From positions 1 to 64,000 of the forward strand of contig JAQGOG010000089.1 in assembly GCA_028293765.1 (NCBI GenBank): a stretch of 64,000 bases of DNA. Reading direction: 5' to 3'. Source of the DNA: Gammaproteobacteria bacterium. GTDB taxonomy: Bacteria > Pseudomonadota > Gammaproteobacteria > Steroidobacterales > Steroidobacteraceae. Position numbers and translations under genes: made by a program. Of this stretch, positions 16,268 to 25,167 are shown one piece after another. The number at the start of each line of letters is the position of its first letter. Positions within the stretch are counted from its first letter, which is position 1. The notes below the pieces were generated by a model. The model saw only the letters and a list, made by a program, of their open reading frames with translations, was not told the DNA's origin and did not search any database.

Positions 16268-17565
16268 CGACTGAAATCCGGGTTCCCCAACTGCCCGAAT
16301 CCGTGGCGGACGCGACGCTCGTGGCGTGGCACAAACAGCCTGGCGATGCAATCAAGCGCGACGAGAACCTGGCCGACCTGGAGACCGATAAGGTCGTTCT
16401 GGAGGTCCCGGCGCCCGCCAACGGCGTGGTCCGCGAGATCAAAGTGCAAAGCGGCACGGTCGTCACCAGCGGCCAGCTGCTAGCGATCATTGAAGTCGGC
16501 GCCGCAGCCACGGCATCGACTGGAAAAGCTGCCGCCTCCGCGAGCGCGCCTGCTTCGGCGACCGCTGCGAAAGCCGCTTCCACGGCAAGTGTGTTGCTAG
16601 CCGCCGAGGGCCAGGCCAACAGCGGCGATGGCGCCAACAAACTCAGCCCCTCCGTGCGCCGCCTCGTCGAGGAGAACAAGCTCAATCCTGGCGCCATTCC
16701 CGCGTCCGGCAAAGATGGCCGGCTGACTAAGTCGGACGTCGTCGATTTCCTTGGCAAGAAGGAGCCGGACACGGCTGCGCCGGCGGCACGGTCGGAACCA
16801 GCGGTGGCAACCGCACCTGCCGCGCGAGCCCCGGCTCCCACGCCCGGTGCCCGGCAGGGCGGCAGCCGCACCGAACAGCGCGTGACAATGACGCGACTGC
16901 GCCAGCGCATCGCTCAGAGACTCGTCGAGGCCCAGTCCACACAAGCCCTCCTGACTTCCTTCAACGAAGTCGACATGACGGCCGTGATGGAGCTGCGCAA
17001 CCGTTACAAGGACCGTTTCGAGAAAGAACAGGGTGTGAAGCTCGGTTTCATGTCGTTCTTCGTGAAGGCGTCGATCGAAGCGCTCAAGAAGTTTCCGGCC
17101 GTGAACGCGTCCGTTGACGGCAACGATGTCATCTACCACGAGTACTACGACATCGGTGTCGCCGTCTCGACGGACCGTGGACTCATGGTTCCGATCGTGC
17201 GGGACGCGGACGTCAAGAGCTTCGCGACGATCGAAAAGGAAATCGGAAACTTCGCCAAGAAGGCACGCGAAGGCACGATTGCGATCGAGGACCTTACCGG
17301 CGGCACGTTCACCATCACCAACGGCGGGGTATTCGGTTCGCTCATGTCGACGCCGATCGTGAACGCCCCGCAGAGCGCGATTCTCGGCATGCACAAGACG
17401 CAGGAGCGGCCGATGGTGGTCAACGGGCAGATCGTCATCCGGCCGATGATGTACCTCGCCGTCACCTACGATCACCGGATTATCGACGGGCGGGAAGCGG
17501 TGCAATTCCTCGTGACTGTGAAAGAGTCCCTCGAAGACCCCGGCAGGATGTTGTTGGGCGTCTAG
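16264..17565 (+). CDS. sucB: 2-oxoglutarate dehydrogenase E2, dihydrolipoyl succinyltransferase
   Basis: A 433-residue E2. The N-terminal lipoyl domain carries the modified Lys 43 in [14 protein letters not shown]. An Ala-rich linker leads to the E1/E3-binding domain ([20 protein letters not shown]), a second Ala/Pro linker, and the catalytic acyltransferase domain ending [17 protein letters not shown] with the HxxxDG motif. It transfers the succinyl group to CoA and forms the 24-mer core of the complex. It is co-transcribed with sucA. The lpd gene follows after 96 bp. Confidence 0.97.
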   Translation: MTTEIRVPQLPESVADATLVAWHKQPGDAIKRDENLADLETDKVVLEVPAPANGVVREIKVQSGTVVTSGQLLAIIEVGAAATASTGKAAASASAPASATAAKAASTASVLLAAEGQANSGDGANKLSPSVRRLVEENKLNPGAIPASGKDGRLTKSDVVDFLGKKEPDTAAPAARSEPAVATAPAARAPAPTPGARQGGSRTEQRVTMTRLRQRIAQRLVEAQSTQALLTSFNEVDMTAVMELRNRYKDRFEKEQGVKLGFMSFFVKASIEALKKFPAVNASVDGNDVIYHEYYDIGVAVSTDRGLMVPIVRDADVKSFATIEKEIGNFAKKAREGTIAIEDLTGGTFTITNGGVFGSLMSTPIVNAPQSAILGMHKTQERPMVVNGQIVIRPMMYLAVTYDHRIIDGREAVQFLVTVKESLEDPGRMLLGV

Positions 17566-17576
17566 CCCCCGCGCTT

Positions 17577-17594
17577 TCCCGCAACTGCGCGGGA
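17577..17594. terminator. Small hairpin between sucB and lpd
   Basis: TCCCGC at 17577-17582 pairs with GCGGGA at 17589-17594 around a 6-nt loop, 12 nt past the sucB stop. No T-run follows. It may lower readthrough or protect the 3' end of sucAB mRNA rather than terminate fully. Confidence 0.3.
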
Positions 17595-17661
17595 GGTTGC
17601 GCCCCGCCACTTCGCCCCAATAAATTAGCCTAAAGGCAAGCAGCCTAAGCTGGAGCTTTCA

Positions 17662-19089
17662 ATGTCCGACCATTTCGATGTCGTCGTCATCGGCGGCGGT
17701 CCCGCCGGCTATCCGGCCGCGATCCGCGCAGCCCAGAATAAACTCAGCGTCGCCTGCATCGACGAATGGAAGAACAAAGACGGCGCGCCCGCGTTCGGCG
17801 GCACCTGCCTGAATGCCGGCTGCATTCCCTCCAAGGCGCTACTCGAGTCCACCGAGCTCGTTCACCGTGCGAATCACGAATTCGCGGCCCACGGGATTAC
17901 CACGTCTAACGTCAGTGTCGACCTCGGGCAGATGCAGAAGCGCAAGTCCGGCATCGTCAAGACGATGACCCAGGGAATCCTCGCTCTCTTCAAGGCAGCC
18001 GGCGTGACGCCTCTGCAGGGCCACGGCAAGCTGCTTTCCGGTCACCGCATCGAGTTTACGGCTCACGACGGGACCAAGCGTGAGCTCACTGCCAAGAACA
18101 TCATCCTGGCTGCGGGCTCCGCTCCGGTCGAGCTGCGCTCGGCGCCGTTCCAAACCCCACAGATCGTCGACTCCTGGGGCGCGCTGGATTTCGACTCCGT
18201 ACCGAAGCGCCTTGGCGTCATCGGCGCGGGCGTGATCGGACTGGAGCTGGGTAGCGTCTGGCGACGCCTCGGGAGCGAGGTCGTGGTGCTCGAGGCGCTG
18301 CCTGACTTTCTCGCAATCGCCGATCAACAGCTGGCGAAGGAAGCTCTGCGCCACTTCAAGAAGCTCGGCCTCGATGTCCGGCTCGGTGCCAAAGTGACGG
18401 GAGCCACTATCGCGGGCGACGCCGTCGATGTGACTTACACCGACGCCAAGGGCGAGCAGAAACTGACGGTCGACAGGCTCGTGGTTGCGATCGGCCGCCG
18501 TCCTTACACGCAAGACCTGCTGGGCACCGAGACCGGTGTCGAGCTCGACGAGCGCGGGTTCATCAAGGTCGATCATGAATGCCGCACCGGCGCGGAGGCA
18601 ATCTGGGCTGTCGGCGATTGTGTGCGTGGCCCGATGCTGGCTCACAAGGGCAAGGAAGAGGGCGTGATGGTTGCAGACCTGATTGCCGGCCGCTTTGCAG
18701 AGGTCAACTACAAGACTGTTCCGTCCGTCATCTACACCGCGCCGGAGATCGCGTGGGTGGGACTCACCGAGGAACAGGTGAAGGCGCAGGGTACGGCATA
18801 CAAAGTGGGCGTCTTCCCGTTCCTGGCCAGCGGTCGTGCGCGCGCGATGGAGCAGGCACAGGGATTCACCAAACTCATCGCCGCAAAGGAGGACGACGAG
18901 ATCCTCGGCGTGCACATCATCGGCCCGATGGCGGGCGAGCTGATCGCCGAGGCCGTTCTGGCGATGGAGTATTCGGCGAGCAGCGAAGACCTGCAGCGTA
19001 CGATCCATGCACATCCCACTCTGTCCGAGGGGTTGCATGAGGCGGCGTTGGCGGTCGACAAGCGCGCCATCGATTCGATCAACAAGTAG
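17662..19089 (+). CDS. lpd: Dihydrolipoyl dehydrogenase (E3)
   Basis: A 475-residue FAD-dependent disulfide oxidoreductase. The FAD-binding GGGPAGYPAAIRAAQ is followed by the redox disulfide GGTCLNAGCIPSKALL. The NAD-binding motif is GVIGAGVIGLELGSVW, the second FAD segment is AIWAVGDCVRGPMLAHK, and the catalytic His-Glu lies in IHAHPTLSEG. It reoxidises dihydrolipoamide on SucB and passes electrons to NAD+. It is the third gene of the sucA-sucB-lpd cluster. sucC, sucD and sdh genes are not in this window. Confidence 0.98.
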   Translation: MSDHFDVVVIGGGPAGYPAAIRAAQNKLSVACIDEWKNKDGAPAFGGTCLNAGCIPSKALLESTELVHRANHEFAAHGITTSNVSVDLGQMQKRKSGIVKTMTQGILALFKAAGVTPLQGHGKLLSGHRIEFTAHDGTKRELTAKNIILAAGSAPVELRSAPFQTPQIVDSWGALDFDSVPKRLGVIGAGVIGLELGSVWRRLGSEVVVLEALPDFLAIADQQLAKEALRHFKKLGLDVRLGAKVTGATIAGDAVDVTYTDAKGEQKLTVDRLVVAIGRRPYTQDLLGTETGVELDERGFIKVDHECRTGAEAIWAVGDCVRGPMLAHKGKEEGVMVADLIAGRFAEVNYKTVPSVIYTAPEIAWVGLTEEQVKAQGTAYKVGVFPFLASGRARAMEQAQGFTKLIAAKEDDEILGVHIIGPMAGELIAEAVLAMEYSASSEDLQRTIHAHPTLSEGLHEAALAVDKRAIDSINK

Positions 19090-19107
19090 CGGCCGTCTCT
19101 CGAGCCC

Positions 19108-19127
19108 GCGGCGGCCAGCGCCGCCGC
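19108..19127. terminator. Hairpin at the convergent end of lpd
   Basis: GCGGCGGC at 19108-19115 pairs perfectly with GCCGCCGC at 19120-19127 around a 4-nt loop, 18 nt after the lpd stop. Flanking CGAGC/CTCG may extend it. It lacks a T-run. The position between lpd and the convergent TonB fusion gene supports a terminator serving one or both. Confidence 0.45.
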
Positions 19128-19192
19128 TCGACCCAGGCGCCAAGCCAGGTCTGGCTGCTGGTCCTATCTGCCTGCACGTGACCAGGAGCCGG

Positions 19193-20878
19193 CTATGGTT
19201 CGTGCTGGTCCAGCTTGAATTGCAGGCGCAACTGGACATGCGCCGCGACCGGAGCGCCATTTACGGTCTTCGGCTCGTATTTCCAGCGACGTACGGCTGT
19301 AAGCGCCGAGTGATTGAAAACGTCGGGGGGATCCGAGTGCACAACGGTCACATCGCTTACCGATCCGTCGCTCGAGACTGTAACGGCGACGTCGACCACG
19401 CCTTCGATGCCCCTATTGGCGGCACTTGGCGGGTATTCCGCGGATACGTGTTTGACGAGCCGCGCTTCCCGGGTGACCGGCGGCGACGCGTCGAATCTTG
19501 GCGCAGGGGTTGCCGTTGCTTGCGAGGGAGTCACGCTGTGCTGCGAGATTATGCCGCCGTTGGAGTCTTCCAGGGTTTTCCCGGGGAAAGTTCCGTGTGA
19601 CGAGGGGCCGGGCGCGGACGCAGCCGTTGCAGCAGTTGCCGCAGGCGCTGGAGCAGGGCGCGTCGCCTCATCGAAGCCAGGTGTGTGCGCGGAAGCCGGA
19701 GCAGGTTGTGTCCCTTGACCGTCCATTGCGGTAGTCGTGGATGCTCGCGCCGCGGACAACGTGTTTGATCCGTTAGCTCCGTTAGCTCCGTCAGCGGGTC
19801 GCGATTTTCTGAGAAGAGGAGTCGCATTGCGAACGTGCGCGGGTTCGCGGGGCGGCGAGGCTGACGTCGCAGCGGAGGTTCGACGTTGTGTTCCCCGTTC
19901 GGGCCGGGCCGACGTTACGATCGGTGCCGCAGCGGAGCTGTCTCCGTGCCGCCTGAGAAGGGATTCGAAGAACGACAACCGCGGATGATTGGGTGCAATC
20001 TGGTGCAGGGTCTGCACGTCTGCGCGCGCACGCCTGAAGTCGTCTTGCTGCAGAGCTGTTTCGGTCTCAGCGACGAGCTTGATCACTTCGGCAGAGTAGT
20101 GCGGCGTCCGCACCACTGACACGCCGGTCGCGGCCGGGGACGATTCAGCGCTTGGGTTAAAGAGCTTGAACGCAATTTCCATCACGCCGAGTACGAGGAC
20201 GACGCTCGCACCCACCAGGAAGGCACGGCGTTTGGTGCCGGTGTCTTCGGTCAACCGAGGGTGCCTGGAGCGGGCCGCCATCGCCATCCGGGACGCTTCC
20301 GACAGGGAGTCGCGTTCCGGACGCGCTGCTGCGCGCAGACGCGAAGCAGGTTCACCGGATGTGCGCGACGGCGGAGTGACCCCGTAAGCCGCGGAGCGCG
20401 ACTGACTGGATGGCGACATAGCGCGGCGCGTCGGTGCGGTGGGCCGCACTGGCGCTGGCGCGGGCGGAGATTCTTCGACGCCGTCGCCCTGCTGGATGTC
20501 GGCCATGTCGTCGGCAGCGTCGTTCGGAGCGCCGGCGGCTGACAGCGCGGCGAGCAGTTGGCGAGCCTCTATGGGGTAAGACAGGGTTCGGAACAGCCCG
20601 AACGGTCCCAGGCGGCCTTGCAGCAGTTTCAACCGTTCCCGCTCGGCGGCGAAAATCCTCAGCATGCCCGGACGGTGTTTGCCCAGCTGCCCCAACAGCT
20701 CCAGACCCGAGCCGTCCTCGAGACGCTCGCCGGCTACGATGACCTCGAACTCGTTAGCTCGCAGGAGATCGAGGCAATCCGCCTTCGTGGTGACCGCGTC
20801 GATGGCGCAATACCGGCCCAGCGACTGCGTGATCGCTGTGAGAAGTGCGGAATCCTGATCGACGAGGAGTACGCGCAT
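19193..20878 (-). CDS. Degenerate receiver domain - transmembrane - TonB C-terminal fusion protein
   Basis: A 561-residue protein with an unusual domain order. Residues 1-110 look like a response-regulator receiver (MRVLLVDQDSALLTAI; FEVIVAGERLEDGSGLELL), but the phospho-accepting Asp is Gly 50 and the conserved Lys-Pro is Tyr-Pro at 101-102. A disordered Pro/Ala/Arg linker follows, then one membrane helix at about 217-240 (RRAFLVGASVVLVLGVMEIAF). A long, presumably periplasmic Ala/Pro/Ser/Thr region ends in a TonB domain: KHVSAEYPPSAANRGIEG and RRWKYEPKTVNG. The topology would put the receiver in the cytoplasm and TonB in the periplasm, so it may link an intracellular signal to outer-membrane transport. 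No exbB/exbD is adjacent. It lies downstream of relA on the same strand, separated by 210 bp and a strong hairpin. Confidence 0.85.
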   Translation of the reverse strand: MRVLLVDQDSALLTAITQSLGRYCAIDAVTTKADCLDLLRANEFEVIVAGERLEDGSGLELLGQLGKHRPGMLRIFAAERERLKLLQGRLGPFGLFRTLSYPIEARQLLAALSAAGAPNDAADDMADIQQGDGVEESPPAPAPVRPTAPTRRAMSPSSQSRSAAYGVTPPSRTSGEPASRLRAAARPERDSLSEASRMAMAARSRHPRLTEDTGTKRRAFLVGASVVLVLGVMEIAFKLFNPSAESSPAATGVSVVRTPHYSAEVIKLVAETETALQQDDFRRARADVQTLHQIAPNHPRLSFFESLLRRHGDSSAAAPIVTSARPERGTQRRTSAATSASPPREPAHVRNATPLLRKSRPADGANGANGSNTLSAARASTTTAMDGQGTQPAPASAHTPGFDEATRPAPAPAATAATAASAPGPSSHGTFPGKTLEDSNGGIISQHSVTPSQATATPAPRFDASPPVTREARLVKHVSAEYPPSAANRGIEGVVDVAVTVSSDGSVSDVTVVHSDPPDVFNHSALTAVRRWKYEPKTVNGAPVAAHVQLRLQFKLDQHEP

Positions 20879-20966
20879 AAGCCCGTGAATGCTCCGATCC
20901 TACGAACCATTGCAGACCAATGGGCGCCGGCATGGGGCGCGGTGAGTGAATATCTGTCGCAACGGG

Positions 20967-20995
20967 GTCCTGCCACTCGCGTCGAGTGGCAGGAC
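20967..20995 (-). terminator. 13-bp perfect hairpin between relA and the TonB fusion gene
   Basis: GTCCTGCCACTCG at 20967-20979 is exactly complementary to CGAGTGGCAGGAC at 20983-20995, with a 3-nt loop. It lies about 95 bp past the relA stop and about 90 bp before the fusion gene's start. There is no T-run, so it could be a relA terminator, an attenuator in the fusion gene's leader, or a protein-binding palindrome. Confidence 0.5.
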
Positions 20996-21088
20996 GCGGA
21001 CCGACTTCATGTCTTCATAACGCGACAGGCACCGTGCGGGCGCCGTTGCAGATCACGTTTCCATAGTACCGAAATCGATGTGGGTGTC

Positions 21089-23257
21089 TTATCGCACTCG
21101 CCGTGCATGGATCACATTCGGGACCGACGTGAGTCGCTTCAGTATCCGCGCGAGCTGTTCCAGATCGCTGACAGCCACCGCGACCAGTACGTGGGCAGTG
21201 CCGGCTGCGCGATCGGTTGTCGTGGTCATCGCCTCTATGCTCAGACGCTCGACCGCCAGGATGTCGGTCACGTCACGCACCAGGCCTCGACGGTCGTATG
21301 CACTGACTGACAATTCGACACTCAGGTTCCCGGTGTCCGCCGTCGTCCATTCGACCTTCAGCACTCGGTCAGGTTTGGCGGCGCGCATGCGTAGCAGGCT
21401 CGGGCAATCGCCGCGGTGGATCGTCACTCCGCGGCCCAGAGTCACGTACCCCGCGATCGGCTGCGGCCGCAGGGGCGCACAGCAGCGGGCGAGGGTGGTG
21501 GGCAGATCTCCCACACCTTCAATCTCAACAGGCGCGCTGCGGCGGCGCGCGCTCGCGCGCGCCGGGCGCACCGACGGCCCGTGCCGATGAACCACTGCTG
21601 GTTGCGGGTGGGACAGACGCGCAGCCGCTTGGAGGAGTTGAGTGACGGTAATCTCGCCTTCGCCGACAAGTTGGTATAGATGATCGGCGTCCCGCGCCTT
21701 GAGCTCCTGCACCAGGGCGGCGAACTGCTCCGGTCTGGGGGCGGACGCCGTTCCCAGCCGCGCCAGCTCGCGTTCCGCGATGGTGCGGCCGGCGCTGCGG
21801 TTGTCGCCGACATCCTGTTTCCGGAACCAGGCGCGGACTTTCGAGCGGTTGCGGGCGGAGACGAGATAGCCTTGTTCCGGTGCCATCCAGTCCCGGCTCG
21901 GTGCGTCCTGTTTCGCGGTGATGATCTCCACGATTTCGCCGTTTGAAAGGCAGTATGTGAGCGGCACGATGCGGCCGTTCACCTTCGCGCCCCGGCAACG
22001 ATGACCGAGCGAAGTGTGTACGTTGTATGCGAAGTCGAGCGGCGTTGCCCCGCGGGGCAGGTCGACGACTTCGCCTTTCGGCGTGAGAGCATAGACACGG
22101 TCCTCGAACAGCTCCGTGCGCACGCCTTCGAGGAAGTCCCGATCCGAATCGGCAGGCGCGGACGGGGTGGCGGCTTCGTGCGGCTCCAGAAGCCGCCGCA
22201 CCCATTCGATCTTGCGCTGGTACTGCGTGTCCCGCGGGCCGCCTTCCTTGTAGGTCCAGTGAGCTGCGACGCCGAGCTCGGCATGCTCGTGCATCTCGCG
22301 CGTACGGATCTGTACCTCCACACTCTTTCCCTGCGGTCCCATGACGGCCGTGTGGATCGAGCGATAGAAGTTGTCCTTGGGAGTTGCGATGTAATCGTCG
22401 AACTCCCCCTGGATGTAAGGCCATGACCCGTGAACCACTCCGAGCGCGGCGTAGCAGTCGGGTATCGAGGCCACTACCACCCGCACGGCGCGCACGTCAA
22501 ACAACTGCTCGAAGGCAAGTTGCTTGCGCGCCATCTTCCTGTAGATGCTGTACATGTGCTTCGGCCGTCCATAGACCTCCGCTTGCACGCCTGCTTTCTC
22601 AATCTCTTCGCGCAGGGTTGCACACAGCGCCTCGATGTAACGTTCGCGGTCCGCGCGCCGCTCGTTGAGAGCGGTGGCGATACGGCGGTATTCCTCAGGC
22701 TCCAGGTACCGGAATGCGAGATCTTCGAGCTCCCACTTGAGCTGCCAGACGCCGAGGCGATTGGCCAGAGGTGCGAAAATGGCCCGGGCTTCCACGGCGA
22801 GACGCTCGCGCTCTCCCGTGGTCATTTCCCGCGCATGCCGGAGGCCGACTAGCTGCTCTGCAAGCCGCGCAAGCACGAGTCGTGGATCGCTTACGACGGC
22901 GAGCAGCATCTTGCGGAGCGTCTCGGCTTGGCGCGTGTCGAGGCCTTGCGCCGGCGACCAGTCCCGCGGTAGACCGAGTTCCCCGAGGCGTAGTAGAGCG
23001 AGCGCGATGTCCGTGGCTACCCGCCCGACGATGCCGGCAAGCATTTCTGCTGTTAGCCCTTCCCGGCCGATCACCGGCCTCACCAGGACGGCGGTAGCCA
23101 GCTCGACATCTTCAGTGAGAGCGCCCATGACCTCCGCGGCCTCGGCGCCTACTGCCAGGTCGGGGAGTAGCACCAGGGGGCTCGCCTGCTCGATGGCTAA
23201 GCGGGCGGCGGCGATCGCGTCGCGGATGGCCGGAGGGCAGGTTTGAATAGTCTCCAC
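21089..23257 (-). CDS. relA: (p)ppGpp synthetase RelA
   Basis: A 722-residue Rel family protein. The N-terminal hydrolase-like domain lacks the His-Asp motif needed for ppGpp hydrolysis. The synthetase domain is intact: YGRPKHMYSIYRKM, FDVRAVRVVV, YIATPKDNFYRSIHTAVMG and VEVQIRTREMHEHAELGVAA. The ExDD motif (GEFDDYIA) marks it as the monofunctional RelA rather than the bifunctional SpoT type. A TGS domain (VYALTPKGEVVDLPRGATPL), a Cys-containing segment (ARCCAPLRP) and a C-terminal ACT domain (LSVSAYDRRGLVRDVTDIL) follow. It makes the alarmone on starved ribosomes. Translation starts at a GTG at 23257. Confidence 0.96.
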   Translation of the reverse strand: METIQTCPPAIRDAIAAARLAIEQASPLVLLPDLAVGAEAAEVMGALTEDVELATAVLVRPVIGREGLTAEMLAGIVGRVATDIALALLRLGELGLPRDWSPAQGLDTRQAETLRKMLLAVVSDPRLVLARLAEQLVGLRHAREMTTGERERLAVEARAIFAPLANRLGVWQLKWELEDLAFRYLEPEEYRRIATALNERRADRERYIEALCATLREEIEKAGVQAEVYGRPKHMYSIYRKMARKQLAFEQLFDVRAVRVVVASIPDCYAALGVVHGSWPYIQGEFDDYIATPKDNFYRSIHTAVMGPQGKSVEVQIRTREMHEHAELGVAAHWTYKEGGPRDTQYQRKIEWVRRLLEPHEAATPSAPADSDRDFLEGVRTELFEDRVYALTPKGEVVDLPRGATPLDFAYNVHTSLGHRCRGAKVNGRIVPLTYCLSNGEIVEIITAKQDAPSRDWMAPEQGYLVSARNRSKVRAWFRKQDVGDNRSAGRTIAERELARLGTASAPRPEQFAALVQELKARDADHLYQLVGEGEITVTQLLQAAARLSHPQPAVVHRHGPSVRPARASARRRSAPVEIEGVGDLPTTLARCCAPLRPQPIAGYVTLGRGVTIHRGDCPSLLRMRAAKPDRVLKVEWTTADTGNLSVELSVSAYDRRGLVRDVTDILAVERLSIEAMTTTTDRAAGTAHVLVAVAVSDLEQLARILKRLTSVPNVIHARRVR

Positions 23258-23392
23258 GGGACGTGCGATTCGTTAGGCGGGCGAGGGCTTGGCGGCGTGT
23301 CGTCCGCAGGGGTTTACGGCTATCATACCCCCCTGTTTTCTCAAGCGGCGCCGAAGCTTAGCGTCGTGTCGGGCACCTCCCCTCTAAGATTC

Positions 23393-23989
23393 ATGGCAGG
23401 TCACAGCAAGTGGGCTAGCATCCAGCGCCTCAGGGAGGCACGGGCGGGGAAGCGCGAGAAAAAAACGGTCCACGCGGTGCTCGGCGAGTTCAAGGTCGAG
23501 CGCTTCGAGGGGTACGGCCCCGGTGGGGCAGCGGTGGTCGTCGATTGTGTGACCGACGAGCGGAATCGCACCGGCAGCGAGATTCGCGACGCATTCACGC
23601 AGTACGGCGGCAATATGGGCGCGCAGGGCTCCGTGAACTACCTATTTCATACGGTGGGCCTCATGGCGTACCCGGCCGGCACGGATGAGGGCCGCCTGAT
23701 GCAAGTTGCCCTGGATGCCGGTGCTGAGGATGTGATTCTGAACGCCGACTCCTCCTTGGAGGTGCTCGCCGATCCAGTCGAGTTCGAGACGGTGCGCGCC
23801 ATACTCACGCAAAGCGGGTTCGCGCCCGCCACCGCCGAAGTGACCGAACGCGCTTCGACCGCCACGCAGTTGTCCGGCATGGCGGCAGAGTTGATGGTGC
23901 ATTTGCTGGAAACCCTGGAAGACCTGGACGACGTGCGGGACGTCTATTCCAATGCCGAGATCTCGAACGAAGTCCTGGCGCGCATCTAG
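23393..23989 (+). CDS. YebC/TACO1-family protein with a large internal deletion
   Basis: The ATG at 23393 begins with the family's invariant MAGHSKWASIQ, and the C-terminal two domains are recognisable (EGYGPGGAAVVVDCVTDERN, GGNMGAQGSVNYLF, ALDAGAEDVI, EISNEVLARI). Between KREKK and EGYGPGG only about 14 residues remain where full-length YebC has about 65. Most of the helical N-terminal domain is missing and the protein is 198 rather than about 246 residues. YebC proteins bind the ribosome or DNA and relieve stalling at proline runs. Whether this shortened form works is unclear. The frame is otherwise intact. A second yebC 3' end occurs 1.2 kb downstream, next to ruvC, where yebC normally sits. 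Confidence 0.85.
   Translation: MAGHSKWASIQRLREARAGKREKKTVHAVLGEFKVERFEGYGPGGAAVVVDCVTDERNRTGSEIRDAFTQYGGNMGAQGSVNYLFHTVGLMAYPAGTDEGRLMQVALDAGAEDVILNADSSLEVLADPVEFETVRAILTQSGFAPATAEVTERASTATQLSGMAAELMVHLLETLEDLDDVRDVYSNAEISNEVLARI
23945..23983. repeat. 39-bp imperfect direct repeat, copy 1 (in the yebC 3' end)
   Basis: This segment matches 25174-25212 in 35 of 39 positions, all four differences being substitutions. Both encode the YebC C-terminus. The two copies bracket about 1.2 kb holding a nitroreductase gene and a broken VOC gene. Confidence 0.85.
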
Positions 23990-24059
23990 ATCAAGCGGCT
24001 ACTGGCAGCCGGTCGGAGATACCACAACTCATCCGGCATGTATGACCTGTGGTCTTTGG

Positions 24060-24692
24060 CTACAGAAGCATGCATGCCTCGTCGAACTGCAACCGTGGGC
24101 TGCGGGGAAAGAGCTTTGTCGGGTCGCCGTAGCCGAGATTGCACAGAAAGTTGGATCGGACGTGACCCTCGGGGAGAAATTCCTCATCGCAGCCTGAGCA
24201 TTTATCGGTGGCGAAGAATTCCTCATCGACCTTCGCGTTGTCGAAGCCGGACATCGGGCCACAATCCAAGCCGACGGCGCGGGCGGCGAGAATGAAATAG
24301 GCGCCTTGCAATGACGAGTTGCGCCGGGCCGTCGGGTCGATTAATTGCGGGGCGTTGATGAAGGCTTCGCACATGGCGGGGTTATGCGGGAACAGTCGCG
24401 GGAGCTTCTCGTAGAACTTCAAATCGTAAGCGATGATGGCTGTGACCGGCGCAGTCCGCGTCTTCTCGACATTGCCCGGGGCCAGGGCTGGTAACAACCT
24501 GGCCTTCGCTTGCTGCGTGCGCAGGAACAGGATCCGCGCCGGGGACGAGTTGGCGCTCGTCGGCCCCCATTTCAGCAGATCGTAGAGTTGGTGCAGCGTA
24601 GCGTCACTCACGGGTTGCTCCAGCCAATCGTTGTGAGTACGTGCTGCCCGGAACAGCAGATCCATTCCCTCTTCGTTCAGAGTCTTGGTCAT
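24060..24692 (-). CDS. RutE/HadB-type NAD(P)H-dependent nitroreductase family protein
   Basis: The ATG at 24692 gives 210 residues, close to the ~196 of E. coli RutE. Features are LLFRAARTHNDWLEQPVSD, a nitroreductase FMN-phosphate segment KWGPTSANSSPARILFLR, and a C-terminal FLCNLGYGDPTKLFPRSPR. RutE reduces malonic semialdehyde to 3-hydroxypropionate in uracil breakdown. Other family members reduce nitro groups or quinones. No rut genes are nearby, so the pathway is open. The gene lies in the segment inserted between the yebC copies, on the strand opposite the yebC-ruv genes. Confidence 0.88.
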   Translation of the reverse strand: MTKTLNEEGMDLLFRAARTHNDWLEQPVSDATLHQLYDLLKWGPTSANSSPARILFLRTQQAKARLLPALAPGNVEKTRTAPVTAIIAYDLKFYEKLPRLFPHNPAMCEAFINAPQLIDPTARRNSSLQGAYFILAARAVGLDCGPMSGFDNAKVDEEFFATDKCSGCDEEFLPEGHVRSNFLCNLGYGDPTKLFPRSPRLQFDEACMLL

Positions 24693-24807
24693 GGCAGCCT
24701 CCGTAAGCGCGTCGCGCGCTGCGAGTCTCGCGCAACAGCAAGGCTTTGACCAGCTTTCGAAACTGACGAGCCTACGGCTCAGCACAGCAACAACATCGCG
24801 ATGTCGG

Positions 24808-25062
24808 ATCCTGGTGAACTGCACTTCCCAAGCGGAGATCGATCGCTACTGGAACGCGCTGCTTGAAAATGGCGGCAAGCCCCAGGCATGCGGCTGGATC
24901 ATCGACAAGTACGGCGTCCGCTGGCAGATCGTGCCGACCGCGCTCGGCGAGATGATTGCGGACTCGGACGAGACCAAAGCCAAGCGCGCGGCCGAGGAGA
25001 TGCTGAAACAGGTGAAGTTCGATATCGCGAAGCTCGAGGCTGCATTCCAGGGCGGTCGCTAG
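24808..25062 (+). pseudogene. 3' remnant of a PhnB-like VOC-superfamily protein
   Basis: The frame ending at TAG 25060-25062 encodes VNCTSQAEIDRYWNALLE, GGKPQACGWIIDKYGVRWQI and VPTALGEMIAD, closing in KFDIAKLEAAFQGG. This is the C-terminal half of the small VOC family often annotated PhnB-like or 3-demethylubiquinone methyltransferase-like. The N-terminal half (about 70 residues) is missing; upstream codons read into the 5' region of the nitroreductase on the other strand. It is therefore a truncated gene, broken at the same locus as the yebC rearrangement. Confidence 0.82.
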
Positions 25063-25167
25063 AAAGGCAAGGGTGCGGGCATGACTGGGCATGCCCGGGA
25101 ATGCGTAAGTCCTTGTTTTCAGATACCCTAAGCGTGGCCAGTCATACTCAATCCAGTGCTTAGACGA

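Noticed and set aside
17839-19260. A 473-codon reverse open frame
   Set aside because: Antisense shadow of lpd; the forward strand has all the E3 motifs.
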